Below, piece by piece: positions 28,268 to 37,207 of a stretch of 64,000 nucleotides of DNA. The notes below the pieces were generated by a model. The model did no database searches. It saw nothing but the letters and a program-made list of their open reading frames with translations, and was not told the DNA's origin. Location: the NCBI RefSeq assembly GCF_042432445.1, contig NZ_JBHLXE010000046.1, positions 1 through 64,000 on the forward strand. Direction: 5' to 3'. The stretch is from Thorsellia kenyensis. Lineage in GTDB: Bacteria > Pseudomonadota > Gammaproteobacteria > Enterobacterales > Thorselliaceae. The stretch's first letter is position 1. Each line of letters begins with the position of its first letter. A program made the translations under genes and the position numbers.

Positions 28268-30928
28268 TTAAGCCAAACGTGGATTGACTTTGTCACTATT
28301 AATACCATATTTATTGATGGCCGATTGAACAACTTCTTTCGTTACCACGCCTTTCTCTGCTAATTGAGATAGTGCAGCGATAACAACATAGTGTTCATCG
28401 ACTTCAAAATGATTGCGAAGATTATCACGACTGTCTGAACGGCCAAAACCATCCGTACCTAATACAGCATAGTGTGCTGATGGTACAAAACGACGTACCT
28501 GTTCAGCAAATAATTTCATATAGTCTGTTGAGGCAACAGTGACAGTATCTTCTAACACTGACGTGATATAAGGAACTTTCGGTGCTTCTGTTGGATGCAA
28601 TAAATTCCAACGTTCACAATCTTGACCATCACGGGCTAATTCAGTAAATGAAGTAACACTATAGACATCACTACCTATACCAAATTCAGTAGAAAGTAAC
28701 TCTGCTGCAATACGTACATGACGTAAAATTGCACCTGAACCGAGCAGTTGTACCTTAGCTTTATCGCCTGAATAAGATTCCAATTTATAAATTCCTTTAC
28801 GAATTCCTTCTTCCACACCTTGTGGCATAGCTGGCATTGCGTAGTTTTCATTAAGTGTAGTAATGTAATAGTAAATATTTTCTGGATTATCACCATACAT
28901 ACGCACTAAACCATCATGCATAATTACCGCAACTTCATAAGCAAAAGCTGGATCATATGAAATACAATTTGGCACTGTTAACGCTTGAATATGACTATGG
29001 CCATCTTCATGCTGAAGTCCTTCACCATTAAGCGTTGTTCTACCAGATGTTCCACCGATTAAGAAACCTCTAGCATGTTGATCACCTGCTAACCAGCAAA
29101 GATCGCCGATGCGTTGGAAACCAAACATTGAGTAGTAAATATAGAAAGGAATCATAGGTAAATCATTAGTACTGTAAGAGGTTGCAGCAGCTAACCAAGA
29201 TGCCATCGCACCAGCTTCATTAATTCCCTCTTGTAAAATTTGACCTTGTTCATCTTCTTTATAATAGGCCACTAGTTCTTTATCTTGCGGTGTGTACTGC
29301 TGACCTCTTGCACTATAAATACCAATTTGACGGAAAAGCCCTTCCATACCAAATGTTCTTGCTTCATCAGCTAATATTGGTACTAGGTGTTCTTTAATAT
29401 CTGATTTAAGCATAACGTTTAACGCACGAACAAAAGCAATTGTGGTAGAAATTTCACGTTTTTGCTCTTCGAAAAGCGCACTAAATTCACTTAATTCAGG
29501 TAATTTAAGTTTATGAGTGCTTTCCTTTAAGCGTGTAGGTAAGTATCCACCTAGCGCTTGGCGACGAGCGTGCAGATATTCATACTCTTCTGAGCCTTTT
29601 TCAAAAGTCAAAAAGGCGAGAGACTCGACTTGTTCATCAGTAGCAGGCACATTAAAACGATCACGGAATAATTTAACATCATCCATGTCCATTTTTTTCA
29701 CTTGATGCGCAATATTTTTTCCTTCAGCTGCATTACCCATACCGTAACCTTTAACCGTTTGAGCAAGTATTACTGTAGGTTGACCTTTCGTTTCTGCAGC
29801 TTTTTTGAAAGCGGCATACACTTTTTTTACATCGTGACCACCACGGTTTAGTGACCAAATTTCAGCATCTGACATATCTGCAACGAGTGCAGCTGTTTCT
29901 GGGTAACGACCAAAGAAATGTTCACGAACATATGCGCCATCTTTAGATTTTAATCTTTGGAAATCACCATCTACTGTTTCATTCATTAACTGTATTAATT
30001 TACCTGAAGTATCTTTTGCAAATAATGCATCCCAACGCTCACCCCAAAGCACTTTAATGACATTCCAGCCTGCACCAGCAAAAATACCTTCAAGCTCATT
30101 AACAATCTTACCATTACCAGTCACTGGTCCATCAAGACGCTGTAAGTTACAGTTAATAATAAAACATAAATTATCTAATTTATCGCGGGTAGCAACGGTA
30201 ATAACGCCTTTAGATTCAGGTTCATCCATTTCACCATCACCTAAGAAAGCATAGACTCGTTGATTTGAAGTATCCTTAAGGCCACGGTTGTCTAAATATT
30301 TCAAAAATTTAGCTTGATATAACGCATTTAACGGGCCTAACCCCATAGATACAGTTGGAAATTGCCAAAATTCAGGCATTAAATGTGGATGAGGATAAGA
30401 AGATAAACCATTGCCATTTAATTCTTGACGGAAATTACTCAATTGTTCTTCAGTTAAACGCCCCTCAACAAATGCACGAGAATAAATACCAGGAGAAATA
30501 TGACCTTGAAAATAAACTAAGTCTCCACCATCTTGTGCTGTGCGAGCTCTAAAGAAGTGATTAAATCCGACCTCATACATAGTTGAGGCTGATTGATAAG
30601 AAGAAAGATGTCCGCCAAGTTCAAGATCTTTTTTCGACGCTCTTAAGACCATCATGATAGCATTCCAACGAATGACTGAGCGTATACGTCTTTCTAAATC
30701 ACTATTACCAGGATAAGTTGGCTCATTTTCTAAACTGATTGAGTTAATGTAGTCTCTTGCAGTGGTACCAGTGGCTATGTTAACACCACCATTATTGGCT
30801 TTATCTATCAATTGTTCCAACAAATATTGAGCGCGTTCAACGCCCTCTTCTCTGATAACAGATTCAATCGCCTGGAGCCAATCTTGTGTTTCAATAGGAT
30901 CGACATCTTGAGTTAGTTTTGTTGACAT
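28268..30928 (-). CDS. aceE: Pyruvate dehydrogenase E1 component
   Basis: Thiamine-diphosphate homodimeric E1 that decarboxylates pyruvate and acetylates lipoyl-E2. From the ATG at 30928 it is 886 residues, matching the usual 887. The ThDP motif runs from GDGEMDEPESKG to CNLQRLDGPVTGNGK. HGDH-like regions and the C-terminal DKVNPRLA are present. GAGGA lies about 9 nt upstream of this ATG. An in-frame ATG five codons earlier (30943) is less likely because it would include that site. pdhR is 63 bp upstream, and aceF and lpd follow. Confidence 0.97.
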   Translation of the reverse strand: MSTKLTQDVDPIETQDWLQAIESVIREEGVERAQYLLEQLIDKANNGGVNIATGTTARDYINSISLENEPTYPGNSDLERRIRSVIRWNAIMMVLRASKKDLELGGHLSSYQSASTMYEVGFNHFFRARTAQDGGDLVYFQGHISPGIYSRAFVEGRLTEEQLSNFRQELNGNGLSSYPHPHLMPEFWQFPTVSMGLGPLNALYQAKFLKYLDNRGLKDTSNQRVYAFLGDGEMDEPESKGVITVATRDKLDNLCFIINCNLQRLDGPVTGNGKIVNELEGIFAGAGWNVIKVLWGERWDALFAKDTSGKLIQLMNETVDGDFQRLKSKDGAYVREHFFGRYPETAALVADMSDAEIWSLNRGGHDVKKVYAAFKKAAETKGQPTVILAQTVKGYGMGNAAEGKNIAHQVKKMDMDDVKLFRDRFNVPATDEQVESLAFLTFEKGSEEYEYLHARRQALGGYLPTRLKESTHKLKLPELSEFSALFEEQKREISTTIAFVRALNVMLKSDIKEHLVPILADEARTFGMEGLFRQIGIYSARGQQYTPQDKELVAYYKEDEQGQILQEGINEAGAMASWLAAATSYSTNDLPMIPFYIYYSMFGFQRIGDLCWLAGDQHARGFLIGGTSGRTTLNGEGLQHEDGHSHIQALTVPNCISYDPAFAYEVAVIMHDGLVRMYGDNPENIYYYITTLNENYAMPAMPQGVEEGIRKGIYKLESYSGDKAKVQLLGSGAILRHVRIAAELLSTEFGIGSDVYSVTSFTELARDGQDCERWNLLHPTEAPKVPYITSVLEDTVTVASTDYMKLFAEQVRRFVPSAHYAVLGTDGFGRSDSRDNLRNHFEVDEHYVVIAALSQLAEKGVVTKEVVQSAINKYGINSDKVNPRLA

Positions 30929-30991
30929 AATATACGTCCTCATGGGTTAGTAAATAATACTCAAAAATATAATATTTCATACGACTGCATA

Positions 30992-31771
30992 TTATATTGC
31001 TGACTTGCTGTCCTCTCTTTGCAAACGACGTAATGAACGTTCCCGTCTAGTTTGCTCCTTGGTAACTTCTAAAATTGTTTCTTCAATAAAGGCTAAATGG
31101 CGATTAGACGCCTCTCTTGCTTCTGAAGGATCTCTTGCTAAGATTGCATTTAACACATTTGCTCGATGTTGACTGAGTTTAGGTAGAGTCTCCTCTTTAG
31201 AATACAAGAGTTTAAAATTATTTTTTATATTCGTCTCTAAAATAGGTATGAGCGCATGTAGTAAATGCAACAATACAATATTATGCGCAGCTTCTGTAAC
31301 ACAAATATGGTACTGCAGTACAGCCGTTGCTTCTGCATCAATATTGCCACTTCTCTGTGCTTCTTGAATAGCATTATGCTTTAATTTTAATAAAGATAAG
31401 TCTTCTTCTGTTCCACGTAATGCGGCATAGTAAGCTGATATACCTTCTAAGGCATGCCTAGTCTCTAACAAGTCAAATTGAGATTCAGGATGCGATGCTA
31501 GTAGTTCAGTTAAAGGATCGCTGAGACTTTGCCACAAATTCGATTGAACAAATGTTCCGCCCCCCTGCTTACGATACAGTAAGCCTTTTGCCTCTAATCT
31601 AAGAATAGCTTCTCTTAATGAAGGTCTTGAAACATCAAAGGCAATAGCAAGCTCTCTTTCGGGAAGAAGTTTTTCGCCTGGCCTTAAAGACCCTTCTAAA
31701 ATCAGTTTTTCTATTTGTTGCTCTACCGCATCAGATACTTTAGGTTGTCTGACTTTATTAAAACTTTTCAA
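30992..31771 (-). CDS. pdhR: GntR-family repressor of pyruvate dehydrogenase
   Basis: Pyruvate-responsive repressor. The 259 residues have an N-terminal winged helix (about 10-75, with LRPGEKLLPERELAIAFDVSRPSLREAILRLEAKGLL) and a C-terminal FCD helical effector domain. The C-terminal tail is basic. It heads the pdhR-aceEF-lpd operon, so it should repress its own expression. A near-consensus operator palindrome lies 100 bp upstream. Confidence 0.94.
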   Translation of the reverse strand: MKSFNKVRQPKVSDAVEQQIEKLILEGSLRPGEKLLPERELAIAFDVSRPSLREAILRLEAKGLLYRKQGGGTFVQSNLWQSLSDPLTELLASHPESQFDLLETRHALEGISAYYAALRGTEEDLSLLKLKHNAIQEAQRSGNIDAEATAVLQYHICVTEAAHNIVLLHLLHALIPILETNIKNNFKLLYSKEETLPKLSQHRANVLNAILARDPSEAREASNRHLAFIEETILEVTKEQTRRERSLRRLQREDSKSAI

Positions 31772-31872
31772 GTTTACCAGCCTTTTAATGCAAGTTTATC
31801 CTATTTAACTTTAAAAAAATCGCGATTCAAGGACAAAATGTCACAATAAAGCCCGATAAAAATGTACTTTTT

Positions 31873-31891
31873 AAAATGGTATGACCATTTT
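31873..31891. promoter_or_regulatory. PdhR operator
   Basis: Perfect 8-bp inverted repeat AAAATGGT and ACCATTTT around ATG. It fits the PdhR recognition core TGGT-N3-ACCA. It lies upstream of pdhR, as in E. coli autoregulation. Confidence 0.82.
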
Positions 31892-32196
31892 TCAAAAATA
31901 ATGTGCGTAAGTTAACAAACTCTTATTGAGCTGTCTAGTCAGAATTGAAACAAAATCGCCTTTAATCACATTAAAGAACGCATCTTGACCTAAATTGACG
32001 AAATACTACCTGATTAGATTGGAATATACATTCCAATTTTACACAATACCCCCTATAATCAAGTAATGAATGATTTTTAATTATTTTTTCCAGTCAGTAG
32101 TATCGCATTTGTAAGGTTAAGGAATAGCATAACTCCTGACATCACAATAAAAATAGTGTCAATACTCACTTTTTCCCTATTACTTATGGAGCTAAC
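31892..32196. other. Divergent control region between pdhR and dsbC
   Basis: About 300 bp with no coding frame. Apart from the flanking PdhR operator, it contains the palindrome listed separately and AT-rich stretches before dsbC. I did not find a convincing full promoter for either gene. Confidence 0.4.
32018..32037. repeat. Perfect palindrome upstream of dsbC
   Basis: ATTGGAAT and inverted copy ATTCCAAT with a 4-bp centre. The arms differ from the PdhR core, so another regulator may bind here. It is 160 bp before dsbC. Confidence 0.5.
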
Positions 32197-32889
32197 ATGT
32201 CCTTTATTCGCAATTTACTTACTATTGCCACATTTTTAAGCCTACCGCTTTCAGCTCTGGCTAATCAAGCTATTGAAAATAAATTAAATCAATTGGGTGT
32301 CAATATAAAAACAATAGAAGAGTCCCCACTTAAAGGAATTAAAACAGTAACGACTGAACAAGGCGTGATGTTAGCTTCTGAAGATGGCAATTTTTTATTC
32401 ACAGGCGAACTGTATGATTTGAGTGGAGAGACTCCTGTTAATTACATGATAGCTAAGCTTAAAGGTGAAGTGGATAAACTGAGCGATGAAATGATAGTCT
32501 ATCCTGCCAAAAATGAAAAATTTTCGATAACTGTTTTCACTGATATTACGTGTGGCTACTGCCAAAAACTTCACGAGCAAATCAATGAATATAATGACTT
32601 AGGGATTACAGTGAAATATCTTGCTTTTCCAAGGCAAGGCCCTACGTCTGAAAATGCAGATAATATGCAGTCTGTATGGTGTATGGCGGAAAGAAACAAG
32701 GCTTTTGATCTTGCGACTTCAGGTGAACTACCCGCTAAAGCAACTTGTGATATTGATATTAAAACGCATTATAACTTAGGTAATCAAATGGGTGTAACTG
32801 GTACACCTGCTATCATTACACCTAATGGTAATCTTGTTCCCGGTTATTTACCACCCCAAGACATGCTAAGCATGCTACAAAATCAATAG
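32197..32889 (+). CDS. dsbC: Periplasmic thiol:disulfide isomerase
   Basis: Corrects wrong disulfides in exported proteins as a homodimer. The 230 residues have a signal peptide (about 1-22, LSLPLSALA cleavage), an N-terminal dimerisation domain, and a thioredoxin-type domain with FTDITCGYCQKLHEQ (CGYC active site). The cis-proline region is GVTGTPAIITPNG, and a second cysteine pair is present (WCMAERN, ATCDID). Residues and length match E. coli DsbC. It appears monocistronic, with a hairpin terminator behind it. Confidence 0.95.
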   Translation: MSFIRNLLTIATFLSLPLSALANQAIENKLNQLGVNIKTIEESPLKGIKTVTTEQGVMLASEDGNFLFTGELYDLSGETPVNYMIAKLKGEVDKLSDEMIVYPAKNEKFSITVFTDITCGYCQKLHEQINEYNDLGITVKYLAFPRQGPTSENADNMQSVWCMAERNKAFDLATSGELPAKATCDIDIKTHYNLGNQMGVTGTPAIITPNGNLVPGYLPPQDMLSMLQNQ

Positions 32890-32902
32890 AACCATTACAT
32901 TA

Positions 32903-32932
32903 CAACACTTTGCTATCATTAGCAAAGTGTTG
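32903..32932 (+). terminator. Terminator of dsbC
   Basis: A 12-bp perfect stem, CAACACTTTGCT (32903-32914) with AGCAAAGTGTTG (32921-32932), has a 6-nt loop and lies 14 bp after the stop. The following T-tract is weak. Confidence 0.7.
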
Positions 32933-33372
32933 TTAACAAAATCCTATAAGGCTTATTATCCATTCATATCTTATATTTATTTTATGAGCTAGAAATAATT
33001 ATACGTTTTCTGCTGTATAAATTATTGAATAAAATATTACCTAGAGTGCAAAAAACACTCACTAAAAGCATATTCTCCTCATTACTCTTCAATTTCAAAT
33101 ACCGTGGCTGCATGGCACCCTTTGGTGACACATTATCCTAACATATCTATCTCTATTCCTATATGCTCGATTCATTTGTCAATAATAGGCTTGCAAAACT
33201 ATACTTTTTTATCCATGATTTCTAAAACTGATTTTTACATTATTTACTTAATTAAGTTAACTTAATTAAAATTTTGTTTGATATATAAAACAATTCGATC
33301 AATAATATACAAACTTGTTTAGTATAATGCTTTCAAATGATATTTATGGTTTATCATTAATTAGGAGGTTTT
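32933..33372. other. Intergenic region upstream of pnuC
   Basis: About 440 bp without a supported gene. It contains a small GAGTG/CACTC hairpin (33044-33060), the 22-bp palindrome at 33248-33269 and a TATAAT-like box near 33320-33330 that may serve pnuC. Nothing else is recognised. Confidence 0.4.
33248..33269. repeat. Perfect 22-bp palindrome upstream of pnuC
   Basis: Arms TTAATTAAG (33248-33256) and CTTAATTAA (33261-33269) around a self-complementary TTAA centre. It is 100 bp before pnuC. It may be an operator, but low-complexity AT composition makes chance more likely than for a mixed sequence. Confidence 0.45.
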
Positions 33373-34089
33373 ATGTTCCCGTTTTTAGCTAACAATATTA
33401 TTGATGATCTCAAAGGATGGTCTTTAAAAGGTTATTCAATTTTCTTTGTTGCGATTGCAGCTATGATAATTATTTGTATCTCGTTTGAATCTTCTTGGAT
33501 TGAAATTGTCTCTTCAATTACTGGTGTAATCGGAGTAATTCTGATAGCTCAAGCCAAACTATCTGGCTATTTTTATGCGATCATCGCTACCTCTACCTAT
33601 GCATTTATTGCCTACCAATATCATTTTTTTGGAGAAGCGATTGCTTATGCGTTTTTATTTCTGCCACTTCAATTCATTGGCTATTTCCACTGGTTCAAAA
33701 ATTTAAGAAAAGATAAAAATAAGAAAAAAGTCGAAGTAATCACTAAAAAATTAACTACCCAGCAGACTCCCTTACTCATCACCTTCACTTTCATTAGTAT
33801 TTTCATCTATGCTTTATTAATGCAAAAAATAGGTGGGCACCAACCTGGCCTTGACTCTGCTACAGCGGTATTAAATGTTGTTGGTACACTACTCATGGTA
33901 TTAAGGTACCAAGAACAATGGCTTGCTTGGATTGCAGTAAATATAACGGCAATTGCACTTTGGGTACTGGCTGTTCTTGAAAATAAAAATGAAGGAATGG
34001 CGATTTTAGCCATGTGGACGATTTATCTTATTAATTCAATTTATGGATATATCGTATGGAGACAAAAAAATAAGCTAGAAAAAATATAA
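33373..34089 (+). CDS. pnuC: Nicotinamide riboside/mononucleotide transporter
   Basis: Inner-membrane facilitator for NAD precursors. The 238 residues have seven hydrophobic segments. PnuC motifs visible are QFIGYFHWFKN, GGHQPGLDSATAVLNVVGTLLMVLRYQEQW with its WxxW-like centre, and the C-terminal INSIYGYIVWR. It has a strong AGGAGG ribosome site. No nadR or kinase gene is adjacent. Regulation is unknown; a large palindrome lies upstream. Confidence 0.92.
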   Translation: MFPFLANNIIDDLKGWSLKGYSIFFVAIAAMIIICISFESSWIEIVSSITGVIGVILIAQAKLSGYFYAIIATSTYAFIAYQYHFFGEAIAYAFLFLPLQFIGYFHWFKNLRKDKNKKKVEVITKKLTTQQTPLLITFTFISIFIYALLMQKIGGHQPGLDSATAVLNVVGTLLMVLRYQEQWLAWIAVNITAIALWVLAVLENKNEGMAILAMWTIYLINSIYGYIVWRQKNKLEKI

Positions 34090-34181
34090 AGAAGTTCAAT
34101 ATAATAGTTGAATAGAAATATTAAAATTAGCGTAGCAATTTAACTAACGAAGAAGGTAATTTATAACGTTATTCAAAGAGC

Positions 34182-34285
34182 TATACCCAATGGAAATCAA
34201 GATGCAGGTTTTGGTATTATTTAACCTCCACTAAATGGACATTCGGATACTATCTACACCTGCAACTTGAAGTAACTCAAGTATA
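34182..34285. mobile_element. MITE-like inverted-repeat element
   Basis: A 104-bp element with imperfect 28-bp terminal inverted repeats (19 of 28 positions match). The left end is TATACCCAATGG running to GATGCAGGT, and the right end is ACCTGCAACTTGA running to CAAGTATA. The interior has no coding capacity. The TATACCC and TTGCAGGT-type ends resemble non-autonomous elements I recall from enterobacterial genomes. It fills the gap between the convergent pnuC and yqgF. No flanking target duplication was identified. Confidence 0.55.
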
Positions 34286-34395
34286 TACCTATTTAAATGA
34301 CTAAATTTAGATGATTTTTGAAGGTCCATCATTCAACTTACATTTAAATGAATCTGTAAAAGCAGTAAATATAATTGCAAGTCAATTCAATTAGA

Positions 34396-34821
34396 CTAAG
34401 AAGAAGGATTTTCTTCAAACCAGCTTTCTAAAATAACAACAGCCGAAGTTGAGTCAACATCCCTTTTTGATAAGCCTTTAAATCCTTTGTCTTGAAAAAG
34501 TCGGGATTTTGCTTCGACACTACTCAATCGTTCATCTTGAAAAAACACATTAATATTGAATCTCCCGTTCAGCCTATTTCCAAAGCGTCTAGCTTTTTGT
34601 GTCATGGGTTGCTCAGTACCATCCATATTCAATGGCAAACCAACTACAATATAATCAGGCTGCCATTCTTTAATCAATTTTTCAACTAAAAACCAATCTG
34701 GTGCACCATCTGTGGCTTTCAGCGCCTTCAATGAATTTGCGCTTGCTGTGATGGTTTGTCCCACAGCAACGCCGATACTTGTCGTGCCAAAATCAAATCC
34801 TAATACCGTTTTACTACTCAA
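34396..34821 (-). CDS. yqgF: YqgF/RuvX pre-16S rRNA nuclease
   Basis: RNase H-fold Holliday-junction-resolvase-like protein implicated in processing the 5' end of 16S rRNA. At 141 residues it has the usual length. Motifs are VLGFDFGTTSIGVAV (first acidic residue), DYIVVGLPLNMDGTEQPMTQKARRF, and FFQDERLSSVEA with DVDSTSAVVILE (second and third acidic residues). It starts 33 bp after gshB. yqgE, which lies between them in E. coli, is absent. Confidence 0.93.
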   Translation of the reverse strand: MSSKTVLGFDFGTTSIGVAVGQTITASANSLKALKATDGAPDWFLVEKLIKEWQPDYIVVGLPLNMDGTEQPMTQKARRFGNRLNGRFNINVFFQDERLSSVEAKSRLFQDKGFKGLSKRDVDSTSAVVILESWFEENPSS

Positions 34822-34853
34822 ATTTCTTCTCCAATTACACCTATTAGTTGATT

Positions 34854-35822
34854 TTATATTTTCATTTCACTTAACCGTCTTTCAATTGCAGCAAACAATT
34901 TGTCCGTAATAGAAATATCAAAAGCTGCTTCTATCTCACGAATACATGTAGGGCTAGTGACATTAATCTCAGTCACTCTATCGCCAATGACATCTAACCC
35001 AACAAACACTAATCCTTTTTCTTTCAAAACAGGACCAACTGCATTAGCTAACGCCCAATCACTTTCTGTCAGAGGTCTTGCTTCACCGCGACCACCAGCT
35101 GCTAAATTACCTCTTGTCTCACCTTGCGCCGGAATTCTTGCTAAACAATATGGCATAGGCTCACCATCAACTATCAAAATACGCTTGTCCCCATCGATAA
35201 TCGCTGGTTGATAACTTTGTACCATGCAATAAATTTGATTTAATTGAGTCAATGTCTCAATAATCACTGAAAGATTAGGATCTCCTTCTTTAACTCTAAA
35301 AATAGATGAACCACCCATTCCATCTAAGGGTTTTAAAATAATATCTTTGTGAGTTTGATAAAACTGCCTTATTAATTCAGTTTTTCTAGTCACTAGTGTA
35401 GGAGGGGTTAAATCAGGAAACCATGCAGTAAATAATTTCTCATTACAGTCTCTTAAACTTTGCGGTTTATTGATTATAAGAGTACCTTCAACTTCTGCTC
35501 TTTCTAAAATATAGGTAGCATATATATACTCCGTATCAAAAGGAGGATCTTTTCTCATTAATATAACATCTAATTCATTTAAAGCGATGTCATGATCGCC
35601 TATAAACTCAAACCAAGAATGAGTTTCATATGTTACTTTTAGTTTTTTGGCTGTAGCACGTGCCTCACCTGTATTTAAATAAAGATCCTTCATCTCCATA
35701 TAAAAAAGTTCATAGCCTTTAGATTGTGCAGCAAGTAACATAGCAAAACTTGAATCTTTTTTAATATTAATTTCTTGTATGGGATCCATAACGATACCCA
35801 GTTTTTTTGGTAATTGACTCAT
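34854..35822 (-). CDS. gshB: Glutathione synthetase
   Basis: ATP-grasp ligase joining gamma-glutamylcysteine and glycine. The 322 residues include KLGIVMDPIQEINIKKDSSFAML, MRKDPPFDTEYIYATYILERAE, IILKPLDGMGGSSIFRV (ATP-binding loop), GGRGEARPLTESDW and FVGLDVIGDRVTEINVTSPT. The length and order are those of the E. coli enzyme. It is upstream of yqgF in the same direction, so the two are likely one operon. Confidence 0.96.
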   Translation of the reverse strand: MSQLPKKLGIVMDPIQEINIKKDSSFAMLLAAQSKGYELFYMEMKDLYLNTGEARATAKKLKVTYETHSWFEFIGDHDIALNELDVILMRKDPPFDTEYIYATYILERAEVEGTLIINKPQSLRDCNEKLFTAWFPDLTPPTLVTRKTELIRQFYQTHKDIILKPLDGMGGSSIFRVKEGDPNLSVIIETLTQLNQIYCMVQSYQPAIIDGDKRILIVDGEPMPYCLARIPAQGETRGNLAAGGRGEARPLTESDWALANAVGPVLKEKGLVFVGLDVIGDRVTEINVTSPTCIREIEAAFDISITDKLFAAIERRLSEMKI

Positions 35823-35939
35823 AAGAACCTCAATTTATCTTAACAACGTTAATTTTTATCACAGTATTTAATAATATCAATAACTGACCTTTTTTAAACC
35901 GTTTTTTCCAGCTCACTTTAAAAAAACACAAAAATAGAA

Positions 35940-35955
35940 TGTGAAATTGATCACA
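35940..35955. promoter_or_regulatory. Consensus CRP site between gshB and fieF
   Basis: TGTGAAATTGATCACA is a perfect match to the CRP core TGTGA-N6-TCACA. It lies 98 bp before the fieF start and 118 bp before the gshB start, which are divergent. Candidate -10 boxes follow on the fieF side (TAAACT 35982-35987, TATTCT 35993-35998), but neither has ideal spacing. Confidence 0.75.
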
Positions 35956-36052
35956 CAAATGAAATCTTAATAAAAAAAGAGTAAACTAGGGATATTCTAA
36001 CAGTAATTTATCAATTACATTTAATTATTCTCAAGCCAAGAGACTAGATTTT

Positions 36053-36973
36053 ATGAACAATCTCGTTAAAAGCCATTCTGCCTACGCTAAAAGAGTCACT
36101 CGAGCGGCTATTATTGCAACCAGTGTCGCTTCAGTTTTATTTATCGCTAAAGCCATTATTTGGTGGATCACAGGTTCAATAACACTCTTAGCAGGCCTCC
36201 TGGATTCTTTAATCGATATTAGTGCCTCCTCATTAAACTTACTAGTGTTAAGATTTGCACTATTACCCGCTGATCACAACCACAGCTTTGGTCATGGTAA
36301 AGCAGAATCTCTCTCCGCTTTGGCTCAAGGAATGTTTATCTTAGGTTCAGCAGTAATTCTCATGCTTAATGGGATACAAAACCTGGTTAATCCAGTACCT
36401 ATCAAAAATGTAAGTTGGGCCATGATTGTTATCATAATCTCATTAGTTACCACTATATTTCTAGTGATTTATCAGCGCTGGGTGTATAAAACGACTCAAA
36501 GCCAAGCAATTAAAGCCGATATGCTTCACTACCAATCTGATGTGTTATTAAATATCGCTATTTTAGCGGCTTTAATTTTATCTCATTATGGTTTTTCAAG
36601 AGCCGATCCTATTTTCGCTATTTTTATTAGCCTCTATATTGGCTATCATGCATTAAAAATTGGTTATGATGCAATTCAAATGTTACTAGATAAAGCCCTT
36701 CCAGTAGAAGAACAAGAGCAAATAATCAAAATTGCAGTAAAGACACAGGGAGTCTTAGGTGCCCATGATTTGAAAACCAGAAGAGTTGGACTCACGCGTT
36801 TTATTCAAATGCATATCGAAATTGAAGATAACTTACCTCTCATTGAGGCACATGCCATCATTGAAAATATAGAAAATGCATTGTTAATTGCTTTTCCATC
36901 GGCAGATATACTGCTACATCAAGATCCTCATTCAGCAGTCGCAAAAGAGAATCAAGGAAAAAAGACACTATAA
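36053..36973 (+). CDS. fieF: Cation-efflux pump of the CDF family (ferrous iron/zinc)
   Basis: Proton-driven exporter of Zn2+, Fe2+ and similar ions. The 306 residues have six membrane segments. Metal-site residues are LLDSLIDISASS (segment 2) and FHYQSD-like MLHYQSDVLLN (segment 5). The cytosolic loop DHNHSFGHGKAE and a C-terminal ferredoxin-like domain (from about 210) are present. The order fieF-pfkA is as in E. coli. A consensus CRP site is upstream. Confidence 0.94.
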   Translation: MNNLVKSHSAYAKRVTRAAIIATSVASVLFIAKAIIWWITGSITLLAGLLDSLIDISASSLNLLVLRFALLPADHNHSFGHGKAESLSALAQGMFILGSAVILMLNGIQNLVNPVPIKNVSWAMIVIIISLVTTIFLVIYQRWVYKTTQSQAIKADMLHYQSDVLLNIAILAALILSHYGFSRADPIFAIFISLYIGYHALKIGYDAIQMLLDKALPVEEQEQIIKIAVKTQGVLGAHDLKTRRVGLTRFIQMHIEIEDNLPLIEAHAIIENIENALLIAFPSADILLHQDPHSAVAKENQGKKTL

Positions 36974-37207
36974 AACTCAAAATAATGATATAAGATAAAT
37001 CATCTAACGGTCACCATTTGTTTATTAAGAAAATTAAATATGACTACTATTGCACTGTAAAAAAACAGATATTTAGGGTGTAATAAAAATAATTAATGTG
37101 AGTCAAAAATAGTTTAATAAAATTAATATATAATTGAAATACAATGATACAAAGTGTTTAAAAGTGAATTTGGACCTAATCGTTAAAACAAAAAAGAGGC
37201 AATTTTT

